NCBI RefSeq assembly: GCF_019703875.1
Contig: NZ_AP024110.1
Span: forward strand, 1,550,001 to 1,614,000
Direction of reading: 5' to 3'
DNA: 64,000 bases
Source: Methyloradius palustris
GTDB lineage: Bacteria > Pseudomonadota > Gammaproteobacteria > Burkholderiales > Methylophilaceae
Shown here in pieces: positions 44,153-52,572 of this stretch. The notes below the pieces were generated by a model. The model saw nothing but the letters and a program-made list of their open reading frames with translations. It made no database searches and was not told where the DNA came from. The translations under genes were made by a program, and so were the position numbers. Numbering within the stretch: position 1 is the stretch's first letter; the number at the start of each line of letters is the position of its first letter.

Positions 44153-44247
44153 GGCGGGCCTCCCCGCATTGTAAGATAGCCAACCTGGTCAGGTCCGGAA
44201 GGAAGCAGCCACAGTTATTGAAGCAAGTGCCGGGGGTTGGGCTCGCC
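44153..44247 (+). ncRNA. ffs: Signal recognition particle RNA (4.5S, bacterial small type)
   Basis: The conserved SRP core GGTCAGGTCCGGAAGGAAGC is present, flanked by arms GGCGGGCC and GGGCTCGCC that close the hairpin. A -10-like TAAAAT at 44140-44145 lies 7 nt upstream of the 5' end. Placement just before dnaX is a common bacterial arrangement. Ends are estimated from the outer pairing. Confidence 0.93.
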
Positions 44248-44364
44248 TCTTCACCGTTTAAATCTCGCCTTTATTACCTAGAAATCTGATACTGACGAGT
44301 GAGCGCTTTTCGGCTAAAGTTGAATCTTGTTAAATCTAAGCTATTTCATTAAAGACATTGCCGC

Positions 44365-46008
44365 ATGAGCTATCAAGTGCTTGCCCGAAAATGGCGTCCT
44401 AAACTGTTTGAATCCCTGGTTGGGCAAGACCATGTAGTGCGCGCCCTGACTAACGCACTTGAACAAAAACGCTTGCACCATGCCTATCTATTCACAGGCA
44501 CGCGTGGCGTTGGCAAGACTACTATCGCACGCATATTAGCTAAATCACTCAATTGCGAAACTGGCATTACGGCCAAACCCTGTGGTGTTTGCGCGGCTTG
44601 TGTCGGTATTGATAACGACCACTTTATTGACTACATCGAAATCAACGCGGCTTCTACTCGCGGCATTGATGATGTGCGCTCTTTGCTTGAGCAAGCCACC
44701 TACGCCCCCACGCAAGGCCGCTTTAAAGTTTTCATGCTTGATGAGGTGCACCAACTCACCAAAGAAGCTTTCAACGCTTTATTAAAAACGCTTGAAGAGC
44801 CACCAGCACACGTTAAATTCATTCTCGGGACAACAGACCCACAAAAAGTACCTGTGACGGTTTTATCACGTTGCCTGCAATTTAATCTGCGCCAAATGGC
44901 AGGGTCATCCATCATTGACCACCTAAAAACCGTACTTACCCGAGAAAATATACCGTTTGATAACGTAGCATTGCAACTGATAGCGCGCGGAGCAAATGGC
45001 AGCATGCGTGACGCGCTGTCGCTGCTAGACCAAGCCATTGCATATGGTGGCAATAAAGTAGATCAACAGGAAGTGCGCGCGATGCTTGGCGCTATAGATC
45101 AAAGCTATTTGTTCGAACTGTTGCATGCGTTGATTGATGCTGATGGCGCCAAATTGATTGCACAGGCTAAGGCAATGGAACAACGCAGCCTTTCGTTTGA
45201 CACGGCTTTGAGTGACCTCGCCAACTTACTGCAACAGACTGCTATTGCGCAAACCGTGCCAGACACTATTGCCGAAGATTTGTCTGAACGTGCCATGCTG
45301 CTTGATCTGGCAGCCCGATTATCGGCTGAAGAAATCCAGCTTTATTACCAGATTGCATTATTAGGCCGCCGCGATTTAGGTTTGGCGCCTGATGAGTTTG
45401 CAGGCTTCACCATGACTTTGCTACGCATGTTGGCATTTGCGCCTGGATCTACTTCGCAAGCGCCAGAAGCAAGCCAAAAACCAGTTGCAAGCACATCTTC
45501 AACTGTTGCCCCCCCTGCGCAAGAAAGCAAGAGCACATCAATTCCAGCAACTACGGTTCCGCCAACAGCCATTGTAGAAACAGCTGTTGAAGAAAGCGCA
45601 TCATTATTAGCCCCAGCACCTCATGCACAAACGTTCGATGGTAACTGGCGCGCATTGGTCGAAGAGCTCAAACTAGGCCTAGCGCGTGCATTGGCACACA
45701 ATTGCGAACTCATCAGTTTTGATGAGTTTAATATGCATTTATCAGTCGCAAATAGCCAAAAACATTTACTGGAATCTACCTACCAAGAAAAATTGCGTAG
45801 TGCGATCCAGCAATATTTTGGCAAGAAAATACAGCTACATTTTGTTATCGGCGGCGGTGAAAACACCCCTGCTCAACAAATCACGCAGGAAAAAGCCGCA
45901 CTGCAATCGCATGCGCAAACCGCTATTGAAGAAGATGATTTTGTGCAGGCTTTAGTCAAAGATTTTGGCGCACAGATTATCCCAACCAGTATAAAACCAT
46001 TGCAGTAA
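44365..46008 (+). CDS. dnaX: DNA polymerase III subunit gamma/tau
   Basis: Clamp-loader ATPase. Walker A (FTGTRGVGKTTIARIL), the zinc-binding cysteines (CETGITAKPCGVCAAC), Walker B region (KVFMLDEVHQL) and the sensor motif LGTTDPQKVPVTVLSRC are all seen. A Pro/Ala/Ser-rich linker (about 365-410) is followed by a short tau C-terminal region. At 547 residues tau is shorter than in E. coli, and no A-AAA-AAG slippery site was seen, so a frameshift-made gamma is not evident. First of the operon dnaX-ybaB-recR. Confidence 0.95.
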   Translation: MSYQVLARKWRPKLFESLVGQDHVVRALTNALEQKRLHHAYLFTGTRGVGKTTIARILAKSLNCETGITAKPCGVCAACVGIDNDHFIDYIEINAASTRGIDDVRSLLEQATYAPTQGRFKVFMLDEVHQLTKEAFNALLKTLEEPPAHVKFILGTTDPQKVPVTVLSRCLQFNLRQMAGSSIIDHLKTVLTRENIPFDNVALQLIARGANGSMRDALSLLDQAIAYGGNKVDQQEVRAMLGAIDQSYLFELLHALIDADGAKLIAQAKAMEQRSLSFDTALSDLANLLQQTAIAQTVPDTIAEDLSERAMLLDLAARLSAEEIQLYYQIALLGRRDLGLAPDEFAGFTMTLLRMLAFAPGSTSQAPEASQKPVASTSSTVAPPAQESKSTSIPATTVPPTAIVETAVEESASLLAPAPHAQTFDGNWRALVEELKLGLARALAHNCELISFDEFNMHLSVANSQKHLLESTYQEKLRSAIQQYFGKKIQLHFVIGGGENTPAQQITQEKAALQSHAQTAIEEDDFVQALVKDFGAQIIPTSIKPLQ

Positions 46009-46044
46009 GTGAATTAAACAACTGATTAAGACTGAGGAGACATC

Positions 46045-46371
46045 ATGATGAAAGGCGGCCTAGGCAACCTGATGAAACAAGCGCAAAACATGCAAGAAAA
46101 CATGAAACGCGCGCAAGCTGAATTAGCCAATGTTGAGGTAGAGGGCATTGCCAGCAACGGCTTGGTTAAAATCACCATGACCTGTAGAAATGAAGTAAAG
46201 CGCATCAAGATTGATGATGCATTGTTATCAGACGACAAAGAAATGCTGGAAGATCTACTCGTTATCGCAATCAATGATGCAGTCCGCAAAGCAGAAGCTA
46301 CCTCACAAGAACGTATGGGTGGTTTGATGGCCGGTTTGCCTATCCCACCAGGTATGAAACTCCCATTTTGA
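46045..46371 (+). CDS. ybaB: YbaB/EbfC family nucleoid-associated protein
   Basis: A 108-residue DNA-binding protein with the family hallmarks GLGNLMKQAQNMQENMKRAQ at the N-terminus and MGGLMAGLPIPPGMKLPF at the C-terminus. GAGGAG lies 7 nt before the first of two adjacent ATG codons. It sits between dnaX and recR, as in most proteobacteria. Confidence 0.95.
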   Translation: MMKGGLGNLMKQAQNMQENMKRAQAELANVEVEGIASNGLVKITMTCRNEVKRIKIDDALLSDDKEMLEDLLVIAINDAVRKAEATSQERMGGLMAGLPIPPGMKLPF

Positions 46372-46402
46372 TGGGTTCATTTAGCATATCAGCTAATTAT
46401 TG

Positions 46403-47002
46403 ATGCGCAATCCGCCAGCATTAGAACAATTGGTTGAGTCTTTACGCTGCTTGCCAGGCGTGGGTCCAAAATCTGCACTGCGCATGGCCTATCACCTGCT
46501 GCAGCGTGATCGCAAAGGTGCCAGTGGCTTGGCATTAGCATTGGATAACGCCCTGCAAGTAGTCAGCCACTGCGGCTCATGCAATACGTTTAGCGAACAG
46601 CCACTATGCCCGCTATGCGCATCCACCGACCGCGATAGCCGCTTATTATGTGTCGTTGAAATGCCAACCGACCTCATGATGCTGGAGCAAACGCAGGCAT
46701 TTCGCGGTAAATATTTCGTATTGATGGGCAAGCTCTCACCGCTAGATGGCGTAGGCCCACGCGAAATTCATCTGGATAAACTCATCAAGCGAGCACAAAA
46801 CAACATTGTTGAAGAAGTTATACTCGCCACTAACTATACTGTTGAAGGTGAAGCCACAGCACACTTCATCAGTGAGTTACTGCGCTCACGCGGCCTGAAA
46901 GTCAGTCGTATTGCTCGTGGACTGCCTATGGGTGGTGAAATTGAGCATGTAGATAGCAGCACGCTGGCGCAAGCCATGATGGAACGCCGTCTTGTTGGTT
47001 AA
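46403..47002 (+). CDS. recR: Recombination protein RecR
   Basis: Works with RecF/RecO to load RecA at gaps. 199 residues with a helix-hairpin-helix (LRCLPGVGPKSALRMA), a C4 zinc finger (CGSCNTFSEQPLCPLC) and a Toprim domain (LCVVEMPTDLMMLEQ; GEATAHFI). ATG 46403 is preferred over the adjacent TTG 46400. Third gene of the dnaX-ybaB-recR set. Confidence 0.96.
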   Translation: MRNPPALEQLVESLRCLPGVGPKSALRMAYHLLQRDRKGASGLALALDNALQVVSHCGSCNTFSEQPLCPLCASTDRDSRLLCVVEMPTDLMMLEQTQAFRGKYFVLMGKLSPLDGVGPREIHLDKLIKRAQNNIVEEVILATNYTVEGEATAHFISELLRSRGLKVSRIARGLPMGGEIEHVDSSTLAQAMMERRLVG

Positions 47003-47036
47003 TCTAGCCAGTTAAATAGTTTTAACTTAATAAATA

Positions 47037-47234
47037 ATGAAAAAAGTAGCTTGCGCGTTAAGTTGGCATACTTGGGAGACAGAAACCCGAGGTTATCTGT
47101 TTGAAGGCAGCGTTTACCCCCTAAAAGTGAGAACCTGCAAGTATTGTGGGATCAAACAGCATGAAGTGCTTGATACAGAAAACATGACGGCTAGTTGGGC
47201 TAAAAGCGCCAGTACCGAATCTGGTTCGCTTTAA
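47037..47234 (+). CDS. Small CxxC-containing hypothetical protein
   Basis: A 65-residue protein: N-terminal KKVACALSWHTWE, a central CKYCGIKQHE pair of cysteines that could bind metal with the nearby His/Cys, and a polar tail. It starts 34 bp after recR and ends 1 bp before the convergent gph, filling the gap exactly. No ribosome site is obvious. Function unknown; it might be a short zinc-ribbon protein. Confidence 0.5.
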   Translation: MKKVACALSWHTWETETRGYLFEGSVYPLKVRTCKYCGIKQHEVLDTENMTASWAKSASTESGSL

Positions 47235-47235
47235 A

Positions 47236-47895
47236 TTAGTAGATAAATTGCATTAAGTCTTTTGGCTCATTGATATAAAAATCACCGCCCCATGTTTCAG
47301 CATGGTCTGAAGGCTCAATATAGCCATATAAGGCCACGACTGTTTTCATCCCTGCGGCTTTACCTGCTTCAATATCACGTGCAGCATCGCCTACGTAGAT
47401 GCAGTCATTCGCTTTAACACCTAATTGCTCACAAGCAAGGTTCAAAGTATCGGGATACGGCTTGGGGCGAGGCGCATCATCACCGCTTATCACACAGCCT
47501 GCGCGTTTATCCAAGCCTATAGCGTCTATCAGGCGTTGAGTAAATCGCTTAGGCTTGTTAGTAACAATGCCCCACTGATGACCACTAGCTTCAATCGCAG
47601 CCAATAAATCCGCCATACCTTCAAATAAAGTTGGTGATGTTAGGAATACTTCATCATACAAATTCAAATACTCGACTCGCATGGCATCAAATGAGGCATG
47701 TTCGGGTGTTAACCCAAACCCAAGCTTTAATAGCCCTTTGGAACCATGCGATGCATGAGGCCTGATGGCAGATATCGGCAATGCTGGGTAGCCATGTCGC
47801 TCTAACTGGATATTGAGCGCCAATCCCAAATCTGGGGCAGTATCAACCAACGTACCATCAAGATCAAACAGTACAACGCGTGGATTTAAGGCCAT
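47236..47895 (-). CDS. gph: Phosphoglycolate phosphatase
   Basis: HAD phosphatase of 219 residues that recycles 2-phosphoglycolate. Motif I FDLDGTLVDTAPDL is the Gph signature; motif III Lys in APRPKPYPDTL and motif IV YVGDAARDIEAGKAAGM are present. It directly follows ubiG (15 bp), the conserved ubiG-gph pairing of proteobacteria. Confidence 0.94.
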   Translation of the reverse strand: MALNPRVVLFDLDGTLVDTAPDLGLALNIQLERHGYPALPISAIRPHASHGSKGLLKLGFGLTPEHASFDAMRVEYLNLYDEVFLTSPTLFEGMADLLAAIEASGHQWGIVTNKPKRFTQRLIDAIGLDKRAGCVISGDDAPRPKPYPDTLNLACEQLGVKANDCIYVGDAARDIEAGKAAGMKTVVALYGYIEPSDHAETWGGDFYINEPKDLMQFIY

Positions 47896-47910
47896 ATTTA
47901 GGTCAAAGCC

Positions 47911-48630
47911 TTATTTAGTCGCATGCAATATGTAATTCACTGAGACATCAGTTCCCAACCAATAACGTTTAGTCAGTGGGTTGTAACTCATGCCTTTGAA
48001 AGTCTCCACAGATAAGTCTGCATGGCGCACCCAGGAGGAAAGCTCGGATGGCTTGATAAACTTTTCATATTCATGCGTACCACGAGGCAGCATATTCAAA
48101 ACGTATTCAGCGCCGATCACAGCGAATAGATAGGCTTTAGGATTACGATTAATGGTAGAGAAAAATACTTGTCCGCCCGGCTTCAACAAACGCGCGCAAG
48201 CAGCCACTATAGCTGCGGGGTCTGGTACATGCTCCAGCATTTCCATACAGGCCACTACATCAAAACTTTCTGGTTGCTGCTGCGCCAATTCTTCCACTGA
48301 GATGAGTTGATAATTGACTCTTGCACCTGTTTCCAAAGCGTGCAATTTGGCAACATTGAGCGCTTTTTCGCCCAAATCTATGCCTGTGACATCCGCGCCT
48401 TTTATCGACATGGATTCAGAGAGAATACCGCCCCCGCAGCCCACATCAAGCACTCGCTTACCTTTTAAGGCCACAATTTCGTTGATGAAGTTAAGTCTTA
48501 ATGGGTTAATCTCATGCAAGGGCTTGAATTCACTATTCGCATCCCACCAACGGTGCGCCAGCGTCGCGAATTTTTGCAGCTCTGCTGCATCCACATTTTC
48601 TTTTTTTGATTCTGTCTGACTGAGTTCCAT
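47911..48630 (-). CDS. ubiG: Ubiquinone biosynthesis O-methyltransferase UbiG
   Basis: SAM-dependent enzyme performing both O-methylations of the ubiquinone ring. 239 residues; FATLAHRWWDANSEFKPLHE near the N-terminus is diagnostic, motif I is VLDVGCGGGILSESM and the later motif is VACMEMLEHVPDPA. Located between the MtaD-like gene and gph on the same strand. Confidence 0.96.
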   Translation of the reverse strand: MELSQTESKKENVDAAELQKFATLAHRWWDANSEFKPLHEINPLRLNFINEIVALKGKRVLDVGCGGGILSESMSIKGADVTGIDLGEKALNVAKLHALETGARVNYQLISVEELAQQQPESFDVVACMEMLEHVPDPAAIVAACARLLKPGGQVFFSTINRNPKAYLFAVIGAEYVLNMLPRGTHEYEKFIKPSELSSWVRHADLSVETFKGMSYNPLTKRYWLGTDVSVNYILHATK

Positions 48631-48660
48631 GTATTATCCTGTTGGCGCTTCGCCGTCTAA

Positions 48661-50013
48661 TTATTTATATTGTTGCAACCTGCCATGCCATAGCGCATTA
48701 ATTTCTCTCAATTCAGCAGGCTCTATATTGGCAAAAATACCTTCTTGATCACCCAGTTTTTGGTAGCGTAAATCGCCACCTACCCAAACATGGCTCACAT
48801 GCTCACGTCCCAATGTATACACCAGATGCGATATTGGGTCATAGCAAGGTAATGTCTCGGGTGATTTTATTTTAACAGCAGTTAAGTCTGCTAATTTATT
48901 GACCTCGATAGAGCCAATCTGTTCATCCAAACCTAATGCACGTGCTGCATTCAGTGTCGCCATTTGCAAAGCTTGCGCAGCGGGTACAGCAGTAGCATCT
49001 GCTGTTACTCCTTTTGCCAATAATGCAGCTAACCGCATTTCAGCAAACATGTCTAAGCGATTATTACTGGCTGCGCCGTCTGTACCTATGCCCACATTTA
49101 CTTGCTGCTCAAGCAATGCTTTCACTGGGGCAATACCGCTTGCCAGTTTCAAATTTGATGCAGGGCAATGGGCAATGTGGCAACCATATTCATGCAACAT
49201 CTTGATTTCAGCATCATCCAGATGCACACCATGTGCCGCATAAAAATTAGGACCCAGCACGCCTAGATCAGCCAATCTACGAAGCGGTCTCACCCCATAC
49301 TGAGTGATACTTTGCGCAAGTTCATCCTGAGTTTCATGCAAATGTGTATGAATGCTTAAACCCAGCTGTTCGGCATAAGTAATAATTTTTTCAAAGCTGC
49401 TATTAGAGACTGTGTAAGGAGCATGCGGTGCCAGGCTTGCGCTAAGCAAGGGCTTGCCGCGCCAACTATCGCGACTCTCTAGACCTTTTTGTAAATAATC
49501 ATCCGCGTCACTAGCATAAGGGGTCGCAAAATCCAGCACGACCAAGCCCAAGTTCGCACGCATACCAGCCTGCAAAGCAGCCTCAGCAGTAGCTTGTGGA
49601 TAAAAGTACATGTCACTGAAACACGTAGTCCCGCCACTCAGCATTTCAGCACATCCGAGTAAACTGCCATTATGTACAAACTGTGAACTCAGCATTTTGC
49701 TTTCAACTGGCCAGATATGCTCATTCAGCCATGTCATCAAAGGTAAATCGTCTGCCAGACCACGCATTAAGGTCATAGCACTATGCGTATGCAGATTGAT
49801 TAAACCAGGGATTAAGATATGCTCATTGAGATCAATGGTATGCTCAGCATCGTATTTTTGTCTGGCAGATTCGGTAGACAAAACATCAATGATTCGACCA
49901 TCTTTGATGATGACTGATTCATGTTCAAGCACTTGATTCTGCGGTACAACTGGCACAATCCAGCGCGCTTCAATGGCTAAATCTGCTTTAATTTCTGCTT
50001 GGTTAATCATCAT
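48661..50013 (-). CDS. mtaD: Amidohydrolase, MTA/SAH deaminase-like (TRZ/ATZ family)
   Basis: Metal-dependent deaminase of about 450 residues. The amidohydrolase metal sites are seen: GLINLHTHSAMTLMRG, SIHTHLHETQDE and the catalytic region HCPASNLKLASGIAPV with GIGTDGAASNNRLDM. This set fits 5'-methylthioadenosine/S-adenosylhomocysteine deaminases; other TRZ/ATZ hydrolases cannot be excluded. It is first in the run mtaD-ubiG-gph, consistent with clearing by-products of SAM use. ATG 50013 is preferred; the frame is open to TTG 50025. Confidence 0.87.
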   Translation of the reverse strand: MMINQAEIKADLAIEARWIVPVVPQNQVLEHESVIIKDGRIIDVLSTESARQKYDAEHTIDLNEHILIPGLINLHTHSAMTLMRGLADDLPLMTWLNEHIWPVESKMLSSQFVHNGSLLGCAEMLSGGTTCFSDMYFYPQATAEAALQAGMRANLGLVVLDFATPYASDADDYLQKGLESRDSWRGKPLLSASLAPHAPYTVSNSSFEKIITYAEQLGLSIHTHLHETQDELAQSITQYGVRPLRRLADLGVLGPNFYAAHGVHLDDAEIKMLHEYGCHIAHCPASNLKLASGIAPVKALLEQQVNVGIGTDGAASNNRLDMFAEMRLAALLAKGVTADATAVPAAQALQMATLNAARALGLDEQIGSIEVNKLADLTAVKIKSPETLPCYDPISHLVYTLGREHVSHVWVGGDLRYQKLGDQEGIFANIEPAELREINALWHGRLQQYK

Positions 50014-50093
50014 CGTTACTATCAAAAATACTCAATTGTATTAATACCTATCATAAAGCATCTATCTCAATAGCTTGCACAAATCTTGGGCAT

Positions 50094-50121
50094 AAAAAAG
50101 CCCCGCAATGCGGGGCTTTTT
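50094..50121 (-). terminator. Intrinsic terminator of the OmpA-family gene
   Basis: Arms AAAAAGCCCCGCA and TGCGGGGCTTTTT around a minimal loop; T-rich on both strands. It lies 14 bp beyond the stop of the porin gene. Confidence 0.9.
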
Positions 50122-50134
50122 AAACAACTCGCTA

Positions 50135-51187
50135 TTACTCTGCGCGTTGTACTTCGATTTCTACTACTACACGACGGTTAGGTTGCAAAGCTTCGATTAG
50201 CTTCTTGCCACGTAAACCTTTAACTTCAACTGCTGGCTCGGCTTCACCCTTACCAACTGCGTGTAAACGGCTTTCTTCAATACCTTGGCTAACCAAGTAT
50301 TTTTTCACTGAATTAGCACGACGCTCTGAGAGTTTTTGGTTGTAACCAGCATCACCGATTTTATCGGTATGACCAGTAATCAACACCAATTCAACTTCTG
50401 GATGCGCTTTCATCTTTTCTACAACATCAGAATCAAGAATCTTCTTACCGTCTTCTTTCAATACATCTTTGTCGAAACCGAACAACACTTCAGCTGACAA
50501 AGTCACTTTTTCGAAAGCTGGTTCTGCTGGGCCTACTGGAGCAGCTTCTTCAGCTACAGCGGCAGCTGGTGTTGGCTCTGGCATTGGCTCTGCAGCAGCA
50601 ACTTGCTTAGGCGCACCAAATTTGAAGATTGCACCAAAGTTTAAATAGGTATTACCAATAGTTTCATCTGTAAATGCAGGAGAGGCATCTGCCTTGCTCC
50701 AAACGTAACGTACGTCAGCTTGCAAACCAAAAGTATCTGTAATCAGATATTGTGCACCCAGACCTACGTTAGCAGCCCATGAGGTTTTGTTTTGTCCAGA
50801 GTATCCAGCGCCACTGTAATCAACGTCGTTTTGTGCTAAACCTAGACCAGCAACAACGAATGGACGGAATTTTTCACGGCTAAACAGATAAAGCGCATCT
50901 ACACCTACCAGTGTTTGTTTGTATTTACCACTTACGCCAGCTGCTTCAGCATCAACGCGCGCGAAACTTGCACCAATTTGAACATCCCAATGCTCGCTGA
51001 GTTCTTTACCAAACTTGAGAGATACTCCTGGACCCCAATCTTCGGTAGATAAATCATTGTCTGCATGCATAGCTGAAATACCTGGCAATGCATACCAAGA
51101 GCCTTCATAAGCTTCATCTGCTGAAGCATTAAATGCTGCAACTGCTAAAACACCCGCGACAGCCAAGCTAATCAAGTTTTTGTTCAT
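50135..51187 (-). CDS. OmpA-family outer-membrane protein
   Basis: A 350-residue outer-membrane protein. A signal peptide (MNKNLISLAVAGVLAVAAFNASA-DEA, cleavage near residue 23) precedes an OmpA-like eight-stranded barrel (GSWYALPGISAMHAD through YLNFGAIFKFG). A Pro/Ala-rich hinge (about 205-230) leads to the peptidoglycan-binding OmpA domain (LFGFDKDVLKEDG; TGHTDKIGDAGYNQKLSERR). ATG 51187 is chosen because GGAGTTATACC precedes it and the signal peptide starts there. It has its own promoter and terminator; by codon regularity it is likely highly expressed. Confidence 0.94.
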   Translation of the reverse strand: MNKNLISLAVAGVLAVAAFNASADEAYEGSWYALPGISAMHADNDLSTEDWGPGVSLKFGKELSEHWDVQIGASFARVDAEAAGVSGKYKQTLVGVDALYLFSREKFRPFVVAGLGLAQNDVDYSGAGYSGQNKTSWAANVGLGAQYLITDTFGLQADVRYVWSKADASPAFTDETIGNTYLNFGAIFKFGAPKQVAAAEPMPEPTPAAAVAEEAAPVGPAEPAFEKVTLSAEVLFGFDKDVLKEDGKKILDSDVVEKMKAHPEVELVLITGHTDKIGDAGYNQKLSERRANSVKKYLVSQGIEESRLHAVGKGEAEPAVEVKGLRGKKLIEALQPNRRVVVEIEVQRAE

Positions 51188-51230
51188 TGGTATAACTCCG
51201 TAATTAATAACAATTGATTCCCCAAGGCAA

Positions 51231-51259
51231 ATAATACGCAAAGCCCCTGTCTGACGCAA
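51231..51259 (-). promoter_or_regulatory. Promoter of the OmpA-family gene
   Basis: On the minus strand TTGCGT (51254-51259) and TATTAT (51231-51236) are 17 bp apart, about 45 bp upstream of the ATG. The -35 hexamer lies only some 13 bp downstream of the mfnB stop codon, so the unit is read separately. Confidence 0.65.
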
Positions 51260-51271
51260 CGGCAAACATTA

Positions 51272-51985
51272 TCACCTGATTGATACTTCACGCATTTGTA
51301 ACACTGTGTTGTTTTTATGCAACAGGATATTGATAGTTTTTAGCTTTTGCTCGCTTAGTGTACATTTACGGTCATCTTGCTCACATAATCCGCCGCGAAA
51401 GCCAAGGTAATCCGCACCTATATTTTTGAGTGTTTCAATATGCTCAAACCTCAGTGACCCTGCCAAGCCGACAAACAGACCCAAAGTTTTAGCTGCTTGT
51501 ACAAAATCGACCAATTCTGCTAGTGCCACATGGTCCGTTAAATTTTTACCATTTTTAATTGCTGTATCTAGCATTACTCCGTAAAAATTGGATGCTTTTA
51601 AGACTCCCAACAATGAAATATCAAGTGCATTTTCAGCAAAAACCACAGCAACAATCTTGATCTCACTTGCCAAAGATTGGCCAATTGCTTCAATACAGGC
51701 GATCTGCTTTGGTGATGGGAATAAGCCAATTTTGACTATATCCACACCCGTGTTTGCAGTTTCTCTGATTTTTGCCAGCAATAATTCAGGTTGCATAGGT
51801 AGGTCGCCTATTGTTGCGCTGCTTATTTTTTGACCATCTAACTTTGCAACAATGTCTTCAATATCACCTATAGTTAAGGCGCCCAATGCTCCCTCTACTG
51901 GATTTTTAAGGTCAATGATATCGCCGTAATCTATAGCTAATAATGCTTCTTGGGCATCTTTGACGCTCACGAGTAACTTAGTCAT
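51272..51985 (-). CDS. mfnB: (5-formylfuran-3-yl)methyl phosphate synthase MfnB-like (DUF556)
   Basis: A 237-residue TIM-barrel protein. KLLVSVKDAQEALLAIDYGD followed by IIDLKNPVEGALGA is the hallmark of MfnB, which makes the furan precursor of methanofuran from glyceraldehyde-3-phosphate. In methylotrophic bacteria this ORF belongs to the H4MPT/methanofuran-linked C1 transfer pathway. It overlaps the DUF447 gene by 4 bp and is the last gene of the operon. Confidence 0.9.
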   Translation of the reverse strand: MTKLLVSVKDAQEALLAIDYGDIIDLKNPVEGALGALTIGDIEDIVAKLDGQKISSATIGDLPMQPELLLAKIRETANTGVDIVKIGLFPSPKQIACIEAIGQSLASEIKIVAVVFAENALDISLLGVLKASNFYGVMLDTAIKNGKNLTDHVALAELVDFVQAAKTLGLFVGLAGSLRFEHIETLKNIGADYLGFRGGLCEQDDRKCTLSEQKLKTINILLHKNNTVLQMREVSIR

Positions 51986-52572
51986 GCAAGGTTATTCCCT
52001 GAGATTTCAGCCTTATGATTTTCTATACGCTCAACAAGCCACCCCCAGGCCTCAAGCTCGCGCGGCCCAGCTGTTTTATCAATCGCAATCTGCAGATAAG
52101 CCATTTCTGATTCTATTTTCTCTATCGGTAACATATGTAATCGGCTCACCAATACCGAAAGTTCAACTACAGCGGCTTGCGCACGATTAAAACCTTTAAA
52201 TGGTTGATGATTCACTTCGTGAACGACTCGAAAATAGAGTTCTGGCCTGGTCTCATGATCCTTGATTTCTATAAGCTCTAATTCTCTATGTGCCAATGCA
52301 GCATTGAGATAAACGCCATTAATCATATTGGCTGGTAACGTTGGCCAGTATCGTTTTCCGACAAAAGCGCCAGCGAATATGCGCACATCATCAACCAGAT
52401 TCAGCACAGCTGATTTCGTGCGCATCAGGTTATCGAGGGTTTGCGATGGCTTGAATGGCGCAATCAGGATTAATCCATTGCGTTCACGAATCCCAAATGG
52501 TGCAATGTATGGCTGGCCTTGCTCGTCAAGCGAGGTAATGATGGTTTCGTAAATCATTTTAGAGCTAGTCAT
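51982..52572 (-). CDS. DUF447 family flavin-binding-like protein (H4MPT cluster)
   Basis: A 196-residue protein of the DUF447 family, which has a flavin-reductase-like split barrel. Characteristic stretches are MIYETIITSLDEQGQPYIAP and NLVDDVRIFAGAFVG. It is regularly found in H4MPT biosynthesis clusters of methylotrophs and methanogens, but its reaction is not established to my knowledge. Overlaps at both ends (4 bp with mfnB, 8 bp with the DHPS-like gene) show tight coupling. Confidence 0.85.
   Translation of the reverse strand: MTSSKMIYETIITSLDEQGQPYIAPFGIRERNGLILIAPFKPSQTLDNLMRTKSAVLNLVDDVRIFAGAFVGKRYWPTLPANMINGVYLNAALAHRELELIEIKDHETRPELYFRVVHEVNHQPFKGFNRAQAAVVELSVLVSRLHMLPIEKIESEMAYLQIAIDKTAGPRELEAWGWLVERIENHKAEISGNNLA

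Noticed and set aside
44365..46008. Programmed frameshift in dnaX to make gamma
   Set aside because: No A-AAA-AAG heptamer or equivalent slippery run with a following hairpin was seen in the expected region.
48661..51271. SAM, SAH, cobalamin or TPP riboswitch upstream of the deaminase or porin genes
   Set aside because: The gaps are short and none of the conserved riboswitch cores was seen.
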